DNA of 64,000 nucleotides from Burkholderiaceae bacterium (GTDB taxonomy: Bacteria > Pseudomonadota > Gammaproteobacteria > Burkholderiales > Burkholderiaceae_E), in contig JAMLIN010000012.1 in NCBI GenBank assembly GCA_023954135.1, positions 26,264 through 90,263 on the forward strand, written 5' to 3'. The first letter of the stretch is position 1. Each line of letters begins with the position of its first letter. Made by a program: the position numbers and the translations under genes. This document shows, one piece after another, positions 8,762 to 18,088 of this stretch. The notes below the pieces were generated by a model. That model was not told where the DNA came from. It did no database searches and saw only the letters and a program-made list of their open reading frames with translations.

Positions 8762-11089
8762 TCAGTCCCGCAATGCGGCCCAGATCTTCGGCGCGGTGAG
8801 CGGCATCTGCAGCTCGCGCGCGCGCGCATGCCGGCCGACCCGGGAAAGGGCGTCGACCACCGCATTGACGGTGGCCGGGGTTGCGCCGATCGTGCCCAGC
8901 TCGCCGACGCCCTTGACCCCGAGCGGATTGGTCAGGCAGGGGATCGAGGTATCCATGGCGGTACGAAACTCGCCGACCAGATCGGCGCGCGGCATCGCGT
9001 AGTCCATGAAGCTGCCCGTCTGCAGCTGGCCGGAATCCGCCTCGTAGAGGACTTCCTCGCACAGCGCCTGGCCGATGCCCTGGACCGCGCCGCCCTCGAG
9101 CTGGCCGACCACGATCATCGGGTTGATGACGCGTCCCACGTCGTTGCACGAGACATAGGAGGCGACCCGGACGGTGCCTGTCTCGGGATCGATCTCGACC
9201 TCGCAGACATGGCAGCCGTTGGGCCAGGTCGGGCCGCCGACCCTGGTGCTCGAGTCGACGTCGATCGAGCCGGCGGGCTGGCGCGCCGCGAGCTCGAACA
9301 GTCCGATGCCGCGGTCGGTGCCGACCACGGTGAACCGTGCCTCGTGATACTCGATGTCGTCGCTCGCCACTTCGAGCGCCTCCGCGGCGAGATCGCGGGC
9401 GCGGTCGATGGTCCGGTGGGCGCCCTCCTCGAGCGCCGAGCCACCGGTGAACAGCGATCGCGAGCCGGCGCTGCCGAATCCGTTGGCGCGGTCGGTGTCG
9501 CCCTGCACGATGCGGATGCGCTCGATCGGCACGCCGAAGGCGTCGACCGCGAGCTGGGCATAGCTGGTCGCGATTCCCTGGCCCATCGCCTGGGTCGCGG
9601 TGACGATCTCGATGTAGCCGTCGGCCGAGACCCGCACGCTGACGTGCTCCTCCAGGGCGTTGCCGCCGGTCCACTCGAGGAAGGTGGCCAGGCCCCTGCC
9701 GCGCAACAGGCCGCGTGCGGCCGATTCGGCGGCGCGCTTCTCGAAGCCGTCCCAGTCCGCCAGGTCCACGCCCTGGTCGAGGATGGACTCGAAGCGGCCG
9801 CTGTCGTAGACCTGGCCCATGGCATTGGTGAACGGCATCTGCTCGGGCCGGATCATGTTGCGCCGGCGGATCTCGCGCTGGTCGATGCCGGTGACCCGGG
9901 ACGCCTCGTCCATCAGGCGTTCGATGGTGAAGATGTTCTCGGGCCGGCCGGCGCCGCGGTAGGCGCCGGTGCTGGCGGTGTGGGTGAGGATCGCCTGGAG
10001 CTGCAGGTCGATCAGGCCGATGTCGTAGATGCTGGTCTGCACCCAGGGTCCGATCAGCAGCTGGATCGCCACGCCGGTGCCGGTCGCGTAGGCGCCGACG
10101 TTCGCCTGCGAACGGACCCGCAGGGCGAGGATCCGGCCGTCGGCATCGAGCGCGAGCTCGGCCTGGCTGTGCAGGTCGCGTCCGGCGCTCGCGCTCAGCA
10201 TCTCCTCGCTGCGATCGGCGATCCACTTCACCGGCATCTCGAGATGGAGCGCGGCGAAGGCGACCACGCCGTCCTCGGGGTAGAGGCCGGTCTTCATGCC
10301 GAAACCCCCGCCGACGTCGTCGACCAGGACGCGGATCCGTTCCTTGTCGATGCCGAGTACATTGTCGGCGAGGGTGTTGCGCACGCCGGTCGGCATCTGG
10401 CTGCTCATGCGCACCGTCAGCCGCTCCGAGGTGGTGTCGTAGTCGGCGGCGACGCTGCGCGGCTCGATCGGCGCGGCGGCCAGGCGCTGGTTGGCGATCG
10501 CGAGCGAGATCCGGTGCGCGGCGCGGGCGAAGGCATCGGCGACGGCCCGCGGATCGCCGTGGCGCATCTCGGCGGCGATGTTGTCCGGCGCCTCGTCGCA
10601 CAGGGCGGGCGCTCCGGCGGCCACCGCCGATACCGGGTCGGTCACCGCGGGCAGATCCTCGTAGTCGACGAAGATGGCTTCGCAGGCGTCGAGCGCTGTG
10701 CCGCGATCGTCGGCGATGACCGCCGCCACCGGCTCGCCGACGTAGCGTACCCGCTCGACGGCCAGCGGATGGCGCGCCGGGCTGGCGGCCGGGGTGCCGT
10801 CGGGCCGCTTGAAGTTCGGCGGCACCGTCGGCAGTGGGCCGACGCCGGCGGCGCGCAGCGACTCGCCCGTGAGGACCGCGTGGACACCGGGCATGGCCCG
10901 CGCCTCGTCGGCGTCGATCGACAGGATCCGCGCATGCGCATGGGGCGAGCGCAGGAAGCACAGGATCTTGTAGCCCTGGTTGGCGACGTCGTCGGTATAG
11001 CGGCCGCGCCCGGTGAGCAGGGCATCGTCCTCGATGCGCCGCACCGAGCGTCCGCTGCCGAAGCGCTGTGCGATGGTTTCGGTACTCAT
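8762..11089 (-). CDS. Molybdopterin-binding large subunit of a xanthine dehydrogenase/CoxL-family hydroxylase
   Basis: 775 residues from ATG 11089 (MSTETIAQRFGSGRSVRRIE). The N-terminal 'a/b hammerhead' domain (~20-125) is followed by the two molybdopterin-binding domains. GGGFGMKTG, AYRGAGRPE (the form II-like pattern, not the AYxCSFR of true CO dehydrogenase), MGQGIATSYAQ and the catalytic-Glu motif GVGELGTIG are all present. Such enzymes hydroxylate heteroaromatics or aldehydes using Mo-molybdopterin, with a 2Fe-2S subunit and usually an FAD subunit. Neither partner gene is adjacent, so this is an orphan large subunit; partners must be elsewhere in the genome. It is divergent from the ABC exporter across 106 bp. 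The substrate is not inferable. Confidence 0.9.
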   Translation of the reverse strand: MSTETIAQRFGSGRSVRRIEDDALLTGRGRYTDDVANQGYKILCFLRSPHAHARILSIDADEARAMPGVHAVLTGESLRAAGVGPLPTVPPNFKRPDGTPAASPARHPLAVERVRYVGEPVAAVIADDRGTALDACEAIFVDYEDLPAVTDPVSAVAAGAPALCDEAPDNIAAEMRHGDPRAVADAFARAAHRISLAIANQRLAAAPIEPRSVAADYDTTSERLTVRMSSQMPTGVRNTLADNVLGIDKERIRVLVDDVGGGFGMKTGLYPEDGVVAFAALHLEMPVKWIADRSEEMLSASAGRDLHSQAELALDADGRILALRVRSQANVGAYATGTGVAIQLLIGPWVQTSIYDIGLIDLQLQAILTHTASTGAYRGAGRPENIFTIERLMDEASRVTGIDQREIRRRNMIRPEQMPFTNAMGQVYDSGRFESILDQGVDLADWDGFEKRAAESAARGLLRGRGLATFLEWTGGNALEEHVSVRVSADGYIEIVTATQAMGQGIATSYAQLAVDAFGVPIERIRIVQGDTDRANGFGSAGSRSLFTGGSALEEGAHRTIDRARDLAAEALEVASDDIEYHEARFTVVGTDRGIGLFELAARQPAGSIDVDSSTRVGGPTWPNGCHVCEVEIDPETGTVRVASYVSCNDVGRVINPMIVVGQLEGGAVQGIGQALCEEVLYEADSGQLQTGSFMDYAMPRADLVGEFRTAMDTSIPCLTNPLGVKGVGELGTIGATPATVNAVVDALSRVGRHARARELQMPLTAPKIWAALRD

Positions 11090-11195
11090 GTGGAAATCCC
11101 GTGGGAAGCTGGGGCGATGATACCGCCCGCGCGGCCGGGAGCCGTCCGCGCGACACCGGATCGGCTCCGGGGCGAATTGGCCGATAATCGCGTCG

Positions 11196-13010
11196 ATGCA
11201 AGCCTCCCCGACCGATCCGGCCATCGCGCCACCCGCGGCGGCGCGCCCGGGCTGGCGGGTGCTGGCCGGCCTGCAGCCCTTCCTCGGGCGCTATCCGGCG
11301 CGGCTCGCGGTGGCCGCGATCGCGCTGCTGGTCGCTGCCGCCGCCACCCTGGCGGTGCCGATCGCGTTCCGCCATCTCGTCGACCTCGGCTTCGTCGAAG
11401 GCGCGGCTGCCGACGGCCGGGGCATCGATGGCGTGTTCCTCGCGCTCTTCGGCGTCGCGGTGGTGCTCGCCATGGGTACGGCGGTGCGCTACTACAGCGT
11501 TTCCTGGCTGGGGGAGCGGATCGCCGCCGATCTGCGCGAATCGGTCTATTCCCGCGTCCTGCGCCAGGATCCCCGTTTCTTCGAGACGATGCGCACGGGC
11601 GAGATCCTCTCGCGCCTGTCGGCCGACACCACCCTGATCCAGACCCTCGTCGGCACCAGCGTCTCGCTCGGATTGCGAAACGCACTGCTGTTCGCGGGCG
11701 GCATCGCGATGATGCTGGTCACCAGCGGCCGCCTGGCCGGGCTGATCGTGGCGCTGATGCTGATCGTGGTCGCTCCGATCCTCGCCTTCGGACGGCGGGT
11801 GCGGCGCCTGTCGCGAACCAGCCAGGATCGCCTGGCCGACGCCAGCGCGCTGGCCGGCGAGACGCTCGGCGCCATGGCGATCGTGCAGGCCTTCGTGCGC
11901 GAACCGCTCGAGACCCGCCGCTATGCGGCCGCAACCGAGGCGGCGTTCGCGAGCGCGGTGCGGCGTACCCGGGCCCGGGCGCTGCTGACGGTGCTCGCGA
12001 TCGTCCTGGTGTTCGGGGCGGTCGTCTTCGTGCTCTGGCTCGGCGCCCAGGCGGTGATGGCGGGCAGCATGAGTCCGGGCGAGCTTGCCCAGTTCGTCCT
12101 CTACGCGGTGCTCGTCGCCGGCGCGGCGGGCGCGATCGCCGAGGTGTTCGGCGATGTGCAGCGGGCCGCCGGCGCCACCGAGCGGCTTCTCGACCTGCTC
12201 CATGCGCAGCCCCTCATCCGCCCCGGCACGAGGCGGCTCGCCTCCCGGGGTCCGGCCGACCCGCCCGGCATCACGATGGCCTTCGAGTCCGTCGGCTTCG
12301 CCTATCCGTCGCGGCCGGACGATCCCGCCCTGGTCGATCTCTCGTTCCGGGCCGAACGAGGCGAGACGGTGGCGATCGTCGGCCCGTCCGGCGCCGGCAA
12401 GACGACGATCTTCCAGCTGCTGCTGCGTTTCCATGACCCCTCCCGCGGTCGTATCCGCCTCGAGGGCGTGGACACGCGCGAGCTGACGCTCGAGTCGCTG
12501 CGCGAGTCGATGGGCTTCGTCTCCCAGGACAGCGCCGTGTTCTCGGTCGACGTGATGGAGAACATCCGCTACGGCCGGCTCGAGGCGAGCGATGCCGAGG
12601 TGATCGCCGCCGCCCGCGCGGCTCATGCGCACGAGTTCATCGAGCGGCTTCCCGACGGCTACCGTACCGCGCTCGGCGAGCGCGGGGTGCGCCTGTCGGG
12701 CGGCCAGCGCCAGCGCATCGCGATCGCCCGCGCGCTGCTGCGCAATCCGCCGCTGCTGTTGCTCGACGAAGCGACCAGCGCGCTCGACGCCGAAAGCGAG
12801 CGCGCGGTGCAGGCTGCGCTGGCCGATGCGATGCAGGCCCGTACCACCCTGGTGATCGCCCATCGGCTCGCCACCGTGATGCACGCCGATCGCATCCTGG
12901 TGCTCGACGCCGGGCGTCTCGTCGAATCGGGCTCGCATGCCGACCTGGTCGCGGCAGGCGGCCTCTATGCGCGGCTGGCCGCGATGCAGTTCGATGGCGC
13001 CAGCCGCTAG
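11196..13010 (+). CDS. MsbA-like ABC exporter, fused permease and ATPase
   Basis: 604 residues. The six-helix exporter domain (~25-320; coupling-type motif near EILSRLSADTTLIQ) is fused to an ABC ATPase (~345-600). Walker A is GPSGAGKTT, the signature RLSGGQRQRIAIARAL, Walker B LLLLDEATSALD and the H-loop AHRL. The heteromeric degenerate sites seen in some exporters are absent, so a homodimer is expected. This subgroup is often annotated as a lipid A/multidrug exporter; the actual cargo is unknown. The FAH-family gene begins 80 bp downstream and may be cotranscribed. Confidence 0.92.
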   Translation: MQASPTDPAIAPPAAARPGWRVLAGLQPFLGRYPARLAVAAIALLVAAAATLAVPIAFRHLVDLGFVEGAAADGRGIDGVFLALFGVAVVLAMGTAVRYYSVSWLGERIAADLRESVYSRVLRQDPRFFETMRTGEILSRLSADTTLIQTLVGTSVSLGLRNALLFAGGIAMMLVTSGRLAGLIVALMLIVVAPILAFGRRVRRLSRTSQDRLADASALAGETLGAMAIVQAFVREPLETRRYAAATEAAFASAVRRTRARALLTVLAIVLVFGAVVFVLWLGAQAVMAGSMSPGELAQFVLYAVLVAGAAGAIAEVFGDVQRAAGATERLLDLLHAQPLIRPGTRRLASRGPADPPGITMAFESVGFAYPSRPDDPALVDLSFRAERGETVAIVGPSGAGKTTIFQLLLRFHDPSRGRIRLEGVDTRELTLESLRESMGFVSQDSAVFSVDVMENIRYGRLEASDAEVIAAARAAHAHEFIERLPDGYRTALGERGVRLSGGQRQRIAIARALLRNPPLLLLDEATSALDAESERAVQAALADAMQARTTLVIAHRLATVMHADRILVLDAGRLVESGSHADLVAAGGLYARLAAMQFDGASR

Positions 13011-13090
13011 AATGCGCACTGGCGCCGTCGATCGAAACGGCGGAGGGCCGGACTTCCGGCGGCTTGCAGCATCCCCATGAGGAGGAGACG

Positions 13091-13942
13091 GTGAAACTGG
13101 TTCGTTATGGCAGACCCGGCCGCGAGAAGCCCGGGCTGATCGATGCCGACGGCAAGCTGCGCAGCCTCGCTGCGGTGATCGACGACATCGATGCGGCGAC
13201 GCTGGCACCGAAGTCGCTTGCACGGCTCGCGAAGATCGATCCGCGGAGCCTGCCGGCGGTGCGCGGCCGGCCCCGCTTCGGCACTCCGGTCAACGGGGTC
13301 CGCAAGTTTCTCGGGATCGGGCTCAACTATGCCGACCATGCCGCCGAAACCGGGATGCCGATCCCGGCCGAGCCGATTGTCTTCACCAAGGCGATCAGCT
13401 GCATCCAGGGGCCCGACGACGACGTCATGCTGCCGCGCGGCTCGGTCAAGGGCGACTGGGAGGTGGAGCTCGGCATCGTGATCGGCTCGGTCGCGCGCAA
13501 CGTACCGCTCAAGGGTGCCCTCGAATACGTCGCCGGCTACACCGTCGTCAACGATGTCTCCGAGCGCGAATTCCAGATCGAGCGCGGCGGCAGCTGGGAC
13601 AAGGGCAAGGGTTGCGACACCTTCGGTCCGGTGGGGCCCTGGCTGGTGACCCGCGACGAGATCCCCGATCCGCAGTCGCTCGGGCTCTGGCTCGACCTGA
13701 ACGGCGAGCCGATGCAGCGCGGCACCACGAGCACCATGATCTTCGACTGCGCCACGCTGGTTTCCTACGTCAGCCGCTTCATCACCCTCGAGCCCGGTGA
13801 CATCATCACCACCGGCACGCCGCCGGGCGTGGGCTCGGGTCGCAAGCCGCCGCGCTTTCTCAAGGCGGGCGACGTGATGACCCTGGGCATCGCCGGGCTG
13901 GGCGAGCAGCAGCAGAAGGTCGTGCGCTACCGTCGGGCATGA
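13091..13942 (+). CDS. Fumarylacetoacetate hydrolase-family protein
   Basis: 283 residues from GTG 13091, which has GAGGAGGAG just upstream; an in-frame TTG at 13064 is less likely. FAH-family enzymes are metal-dependent C-C hydrolases, isomerases or decarboxylases of oxo-acids. The conserved metal ligands lie in DWEVELGIVIG (two Glu) and VNDVSEREFQ (Asp). The family signature FLGIGLNYADHAAE and the loop GTPPGVGSGRKPP are present; this subgroup resembles ureidoglycolate lyase or 2-hydroxyhepta-2,4-diene-1,7-dioate isomerase. The stop overlaps a possible start of the following dehydrogenase, so the pair is probably one catabolic unit. Confidence 0.9.
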   Translation: MKLVRYGRPGREKPGLIDADGKLRSLAAVIDDIDAATLAPKSLARLAKIDPRSLPAVRGRPRFGTPVNGVRKFLGIGLNYADHAAETGMPIPAEPIVFTKAISCIQGPDDDVMLPRGSVKGDWEVELGIVIGSVARNVPLKGALEYVAGYTVVNDVSEREFQIERGGSWDKGKGCDTFGPVGPWLVTRDEIPDPQSLGLWLDLNGEPMQRGTTSTMIFDCATLVSYVSRFITLEPGDIITTGTPPGVGSGRKPPRFLKAGDVMTLGIAGLGEQQQKVVRYRRA

Positions 13943-14013
13943 ATCATCCGGGGTGGCGGGCTTCGGCCGAATGCCCGCCGCCCTGCAACAGCACTGGCGA
14001 TCCGAGAAAGACG

Positions 14014-14967
14014 ATGAGCACTGGCAACGAGCGTCCCCTGGTTCCGATTCTCACCCCGCTGCATGCGCCGACCCTGGCCGAGCTGCACGCGACCTATGAC
14101 TGCCGCAATCTCTGGAAGGGCGCGCCCGGCCAGGCGTCGCTCGCCGACGTGGCGGACCGTGCCGAGGTGGTCGTCACCTTCAGCCCCAAGGGCATCGACG
14201 CCGCGACGATCGCGGCGCTGCCGAAGCTGCGCCTGGTCGCCTGCTTCGGCGTCGGCGTGGATGCGGTCGACCTCGAGGCCTGCCGTGCCCGCGGCATCCG
14301 GGTCACCAATACGCCCGACGTGCTCACCGAGGATGTGGCCGACATGGCGATGGCGCTGATGCTCGCCACGCTGCGTCGGATCGTGGTCGGCGACCGGCAT
14401 GTCCGCGAGGGGCGGTGGCTGTCGGGGCCGTTGCCGCTCACCACATCGCTGACGCGCAAGCGGGTCGGCATCGTCGGGCTCGGCCGGATCGGCGCGGCCA
14501 TCGCCTCGCGCTGCGAGGCTTTCGGCTGCACCATCGCCTGGCACGGGCCGCGGCCCAAGAAGGACGTCGCGTGGCAGTACCATGCCGATCCCCGCGAGCT
14601 GGCGGCCTGGGCCGACGTGCTCGTGGCCGCCTGTCCCGGCGGTCCGGAGACCCTCGGCATCATCTCGCGCGAGGTGATCGAGGCACTCGGCCCGCAGGGT
14701 GTGTTCGTGAACATCGCGCGAGGCTCGGTGGTCGACGAGCCCGCGCTGGTCGAAGCCCTGGCCGCCGGACGGCTGGGCGGGGCGGGTCTCGATGTATTCG
14801 TCGACGAGCCGCGCGTTCCCGAGGCGCTCTTCGGGCTGGACTCGGTCGTGCTCGCGCCGCATGCCGCCAGCGGCACCAACGAGACCCGGACCGCGATGGG
14901 CCGGCTGGTGCTCGACAATGTCGCCGCCTGGTTCGCCGGTCGACCCCTGCTCACCCCGGTGGTCTGA
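14014..14967 (+). CDS. D-2-hydroxyacid dehydrogenase (NAD(P)-dependent)
   Basis: 317 residues from ATG 14014. An ATG at 13939 overlapping the FAH stop would add 25 unconserved residues and would give translational coupling. The D-isomer-specific fold has the nucleotide-binding motif VGIVGLGRIGAAIA (~150), catalytic Arg in NIARGSVVDE, Glu in DVFVDEPRVP and His in LAPHAASGT. These enzymes interconvert 2-oxo acids and D-2-hydroxyacids such as glyoxylate or hydroxypyruvate. Pairing with an FAH-family enzyme suggests a small oxo-acid pathway (inference). The dispersed repeat begins 20 bp after the stop. Confidence 0.9.
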   Translation: MSTGNERPLVPILTPLHAPTLAELHATYDCRNLWKGAPGQASLADVADRAEVVVTFSPKGIDAATIAALPKLRLVACFGVGVDAVDLEACRARGIRVTNTPDVLTEDVADMAMALMLATLRRIVVGDRHVREGRWLSGPLPLTTSLTRKRVGIVGLGRIGAAIASRCEAFGCTIAWHGPRPKKDVAWQYHADPRELAAWADVLVAACPGGPETLGIISREVIEALGPQGVFVNIARGSVVDEPALVEALAAGRLGGAGLDVFVDEPRVPEALFGLDSVVLAPHAASGTNETRTAMGRLVLDNVAAWFAGRPLLTPVV

Positions 14968-14987
14968 GGTGGGCGCGGCGTCGGCTT

Positions 14988-15066
14988 CTCAAGGAAACGC
15001 CGGGCCGCCCCAAGTTTCCTTGACCCCCCGCGGGGGGCGGGCTGGGCGCAGCCCGGCCCTGGGGGC
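14988..15066 (-). repeat. Dispersed three-hairpin repeat, copy 2 (inverted)
   Basis: Reverse-complement copy of 2570-2646, differing only by a few bases in the central C/G run. Here it is purely intergenic, between the convergent hydroxyacid dehydrogenase and CNP1-like genes, where its stem-loops could act as a bidirectional terminator. Confidence 0.85.
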
Positions 15067-15068
15067 GT

Positions 15069-15623
15069 TCAGTAGTCGTCCAGGAGCGGATTCCGGAGGC
15101 GTTCGATCATCTGCGCGACGGTCCGGGTAGGGCCGCCGCCATCGCATACCGCCTTGTAGATCGCGGTCAGGTACGGGGTATGGTTGCGGCCCTGGGTGAC
15201 CGGGCGCCAGTCGACGGGTTCGAGCCGGCGCCAGCCGCCGTCGCTCCTGCCGGTGGCGAGCAGCGCCAGCGTCTTCTCGGCGCAGTCGAAGCCGTAGTGG
15301 GAGATCGTGCGCGCCCCGCTCGAGGATTCGACGACGACCGTGGCGCGCACATACGGGCTCTCGATGGCGATGCTCGGGCGATCGAGCCAGTGGCGCCGGG
15401 TGCCGGCGCCCTCGGGCTGGTAGGCGATCAGGCCGGACGGTCCGGCAACCGGGGGGATGGTCTCGGGCATCTCGAGCGGATCGGCGGGAACCTCCTCGGG
15501 CCCGGTCGAGCGCACCGGCCCGATGGTCTCGTCGCTCTCCAGGGCCAGCGACGGATTCATGGCGAGGGCGGCCGCCAGCAGCGCCCCGGTCGCGAGGGCG
15601 AGCGCGCGCGTGCCGCGGCTCAC
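15069..15623 (-). CDS. CNP1-like family exported protein
   Basis: 184 residues with an N-terminal signal peptide ([21 protein letters not shown]). The mature part has the CNP1-like core: [34 protein letters not shown] and the C-terminal VCDGGGP. CNP1-like proteins are small periplasmic proteins of unknown function in betaproteobacteria and Neisseria. The start overlaps the rppH stop by 4 bp, so it is translated from the rppH mRNA, an arrangement common in the order. The two Cys residues could form a disulfide (inference). Confidence 0.8.
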   Translation of the reverse strand: MSRGTRALALATGALLAAALAMNPSLALESDETIGPVRSTGPEEVPADPLEMPETIPPVAGPSGLIAYQPEGAGTRRHWLDRPSIAIESPYVRATVVVESSSGARTISHYGFDCAEKTLALLATGRSDGGWRRLEPVDWRPVTQGRNHTPYLTAIYKAVCDGGGPTRTVAQMIERLRNPLLDDY

Positions 15624-16177
15624 GTCCCGGCTCCTTCCGCGCCGGGTGCCGGATCCTTCACCGGCAGGCCGGCGGCGTCACGGCCGGGTCGTTGTCGGCC
15701 CGGCCGGCGCGTCATCAGCAGCGAGAGCTCGTCGAGCGCCTGCCGATAGACGTCCCGCTTGAAGTCGATCACCGACTCGAGCGGAATCCAGTAGTCATGC
15801 CAACGCCAGGCGTCGAATTCCGGGTGCTGCGTCGCCCGCAGGTCGATGTCCGTATCCCGGCCCACCAGACGCAGCAGAAACCAGATCTGCTTCTGGCCGC
15901 GGTAGTGGCCTCGCCACTCGCGCCGGACCCAGTGGGTCGGAACGTCGTAGCGCAGCCAGTCGCGGGTACGGCCGATGATCCGCACATGTTCGCGAAGCAG
16001 CCCGACTTCCTCGTGCAGCTCGCGGTACATCGCCTCCTCGGGCGATTCGCCGCGCTTGATCCCCCCCTGGGGGAACTGCCAGGAATGCTCGCGGGCCCGC
16101 TTTCCCCAGAAAACCTCGTTTCGATGATTGACGAGAACGATCCCGACGTTGGGGCGGTAGCCGTCGCGATCCAGCAT
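15620..16177 (-). CDS. rppH: RNA 5'-pyrophosphohydrolase (Nudix)
   Basis: 185 residues; residues 1-155 match RppH/NudH throughout ([20 protein letters not shown]). RppH removes pyrophosphate from mRNA 5' ends to trigger RNase E decay. The Nudix box starts at [12 protein letters not shown] (~38) and ends REL-EEVGL with all Glu ligands. [11 protein letters not shown] is the conserved C-terminal motif. The last ~28 residues are a non-conserved Arg/Gly/Pro tail. GAGGGG precedes the ATG. It is divergent from proS with 70 bp between start codons. Confidence 0.96.
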   Translation of the reverse strand: MLDRDGYRPNVGIVLVNHRNEVFWGKRAREHSWQFPQGGIKRGESPEEAMYRELHEEVGLLREHVRIIGRTRDWLRYDVPTHWVRREWRGHYRGQKQIWFLLRLVGRDTDIDLRATQHPEFDAWRWHDYWIPLESVIDFKRDVYRQALDELSLLMTRRPGRQRPGRDAAGLPVKDPAPGAEGAGT

Positions 16178-16210
16178 GGCTGCACCCCTCGATCCCTTAG
16201 AATGACGACG

Positions 16211-16216
16211 ATTATA
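16211..16216 (-). promoter_or_regulatory. Consensus -10 element for rppH
   Basis: The minus strand reads TATAAT, placing a start near 16204 and a leader of about 27 bases to the rppH ATG. No good -35 is present at 16-18 bp spacing, so the call rests on the perfect hexamer in otherwise GC-rich DNA. Confidence 0.4.
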
Positions 16217-16247
16217 TCGACCGCCCTCCGATCAGAGCGCCCCGTCC

Positions 16248-17999
16248 ATGAAAGCCTCCGAGTTCCATCTCTCCACCCTCAAGGAGGCGCCCGCCGATGC
16301 GGAGGTCGCCAGCCATCGCCTGATGACCCGGGCGGGCATGATCCGGCGCCTGGCCGGGGGCATCTACACCTACATGCCGCTGGGCCTGCGCACGATCCGG
16401 CGCATCGAGGCGATCATCCGCGAGGAGATGAACCGTGCCGGGGCGATCGAGCTGTTGATGCCGGTGGTCCAGCCCGCCGAGCTCTGGCAGGAATCCGGGC
16501 GCTGGGACAAGTACGGCCCCGAGCTGCTGCGCCTGCGCGACCGCCACCAGCGCGACTTCATCGTCCAGCCGACGTCGGAGGAAGTGATCACCGATATCGC
16601 CCGCCAGGAAGTCCGCAGCTACCGGCAGATGCCGAAGAACTTCTATCACATCCAGACCAAGTTCCGGGACGAGCGGCGGCCGCGCTTCGGCATCATGCGC
16701 GGTCGCGAGTTCACCATGAAGGACGGCTACTCCTTCGATCGCGACCAGACCGCCGCGCTGGCGAGCTACCAGCGCATGTACGACGCCTACATCCGCATCT
16801 TCGAGCGGATGGGCCTGCGGTTCCGGGCGGTGGCCGCCGATACCGGCGCGATCGGCGGCTCGGCGAGCCACGAATTCCAGGTGATCGCCGATACCGGCGA
16901 GGACGCCATCGCCTGGTGCCCGGACTCCGACTATGCCGCCAACGTCGAGCTGGCCGAGGCCGTCGCGCCGGCCGGCTCCCGTGCCGCGCCGGCGCAGGCC
17001 CTCGAGAAGACGCCGACGCCGGGGCAGGCGCGCTGCGAGGACGTCGCCCGCTTCCTCGGCCTGCCGCTCGAGCGCACCGTCAAGTCGCTCGTGCTGGCGG
17101 TCGATCGCGAGGATGCGCCCGCCGATGTCTGGCTGCTGCTGGTCCGGGGCGACCATGACCTGAACGAGGTCAAGGCGGGCAAGGTGGCGGGGCTCGGCGG
17201 CTTTCGCTTCGCGACCGAGGCCGAGATCCTCGAGCACTTCGGCTCTCCGCCCGGCTATCTCGGCCCGGTGGGCACGGCCAGGCCGGTGCGGATCGTGATC
17301 GATCGCAGCGTGGCGCTCATGAGCGACTTCGTCTGCGGCGCGAACTTCGACGACCATCATTACACTGGGGTCAACTGGGGGCGCGACCTGCCCGAGCCCG
17401 CGCCCGAAGGGGAGGACGGCCCGGTGCGCGTCGCCGACATCCGCAATGTCCGCGAAGGCGATCCCTCGCCCGACGGGCGGGGCCTGCTGTCGATCCAGCG
17501 CGGCATCGAGGTCGGCCACGTCTTCTACCTCGGCACGCGCTATTCCGAGCCGATGGCCGCGACCTTCGTCGACGAGGATGGTCGGGCGAAACCCTTCGAG
17601 ATGGGCTGCTACGGCATCGGGGTGACCCGGCTCGTCGGCGCGGCGATCGAGCAGAACCACGACGAGCGCGGCATCGTGTGGCCGGCACCGATAGCGCCTT
17701 TCGAGGTCGTCGTCTGTCCGCTCGGCTGGGGCCGCTCGGAGGCCGTGCGCGACACCGCCATCCGGATCCACGACGAGCTGGCCGCGGCCGGCATCGACGT
17801 GATCCTCGACGACCGGGGCGAGCGTCCCGGCGTGATGTTCGCCGAATGGGAGCTGATCGGGGTGCCCTGGCGGATCAACGTCGGCGACCGCGGGCTTGCC
17901 GAGGGCCAGGTCGAGCTCGTCGAGCGCCGTGGCCTGCAGACCCGCCTGGTGGCGGTCGACGAGGTGGTCGCCGAGCTCATGGGCGGGCTGCGAAGCTAG
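16248..17999 (+). CDS. proS: Prolyl-tRNA synthetase, bacterial type with editing insertion
   Basis: 583 residues, typical of the bacterial form. Class II catalytic core: motif 1 region around [11 protein letters not shown], motif 2 [21 protein letters not shown], and motif 3 near [14 protein letters not shown]. The INS editing domain (~225-390) lies between motifs 2 and 3, and the anticodon-binding domain is C-terminal (~480-583). It charges tRNA-Pro and hydrolyses mischarged Ala-tRNA-Pro. It starts at ATG 16248 in the divergent rppH/proS region. Confidence 0.97.
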   Translation: MKASEFHLSTLKEAPADAEVASHRLMTRAGMIRRLAGGIYTYMPLGLRTIRRIEAIIREEMNRAGAIELLMPVVQPAELWQESGRWDKYGPELLRLRDRHQRDFIVQPTSEEVITDIARQEVRSYRQMPKNFYHIQTKFRDERRPRFGIMRGREFTMKDGYSFDRDQTAALASYQRMYDAYIRIFERMGLRFRAVAADTGAIGGSASHEFQVIADTGEDAIAWCPDSDYAANVELAEAVAPAGSRAAPAQALEKTPTPGQARCEDVARFLGLPLERTVKSLVLAVDREDAPADVWLLLVRGDHDLNEVKAGKVAGLGGFRFATEAEILEHFGSPPGYLGPVGTARPVRIVIDRSVALMSDFVCGANFDDHHYTGVNWGRDLPEPAPEGEDGPVRVADIRNVREGDPSPDGRGLLSIQRGIEVGHVFYLGTRYSEPMAATFVDEDGRAKPFEMGCYGIGVTRLVGAAIEQNHDERGIVWPAPIAPFEVVVCPLGWGRSEAVRDTAIRIHDELAAAGIDVILDDRGERPGVMFAEWELIGVPWRINVGDRGLAEGQVELVERRGLQTRLVAVDEVVAELMGGLRS

Positions 18000-18088
18000 G
18001 AGCTTCATCGGCCCGGCTGCGCCGTTCGTCTGCCCGGCCATCCGGCCGATGGCCGAGGGCGCCGGCGCCATGCTATCTGCTTGCGGTG

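Noticed and set aside
7667..12436. A 1589-codon plus-strand open frame across the GGDEF-EAL, molybdenum hydroxylase and ABC exporter genes
   Set aside because: It is Arg/Gly/Pro-rich, crosses three well-supported genes in other frames and shows no domain. Long spurious frames are expected at about 70 % G+C.
8724..13223. A 1499-codon minus-strand open frame over the same region
   Set aside because: Same reason; it is a shifted frame over the molybdenum hydroxylase gene and antisense to the ABC exporter.
14415..15023. Plus-strand open frame ending [10 protein letters not shown] like the cysteine peptidase
   Set aside because: It is out of frame with the hydroxyacid dehydrogenase. The shared ending only reflects the dispersed repeat.
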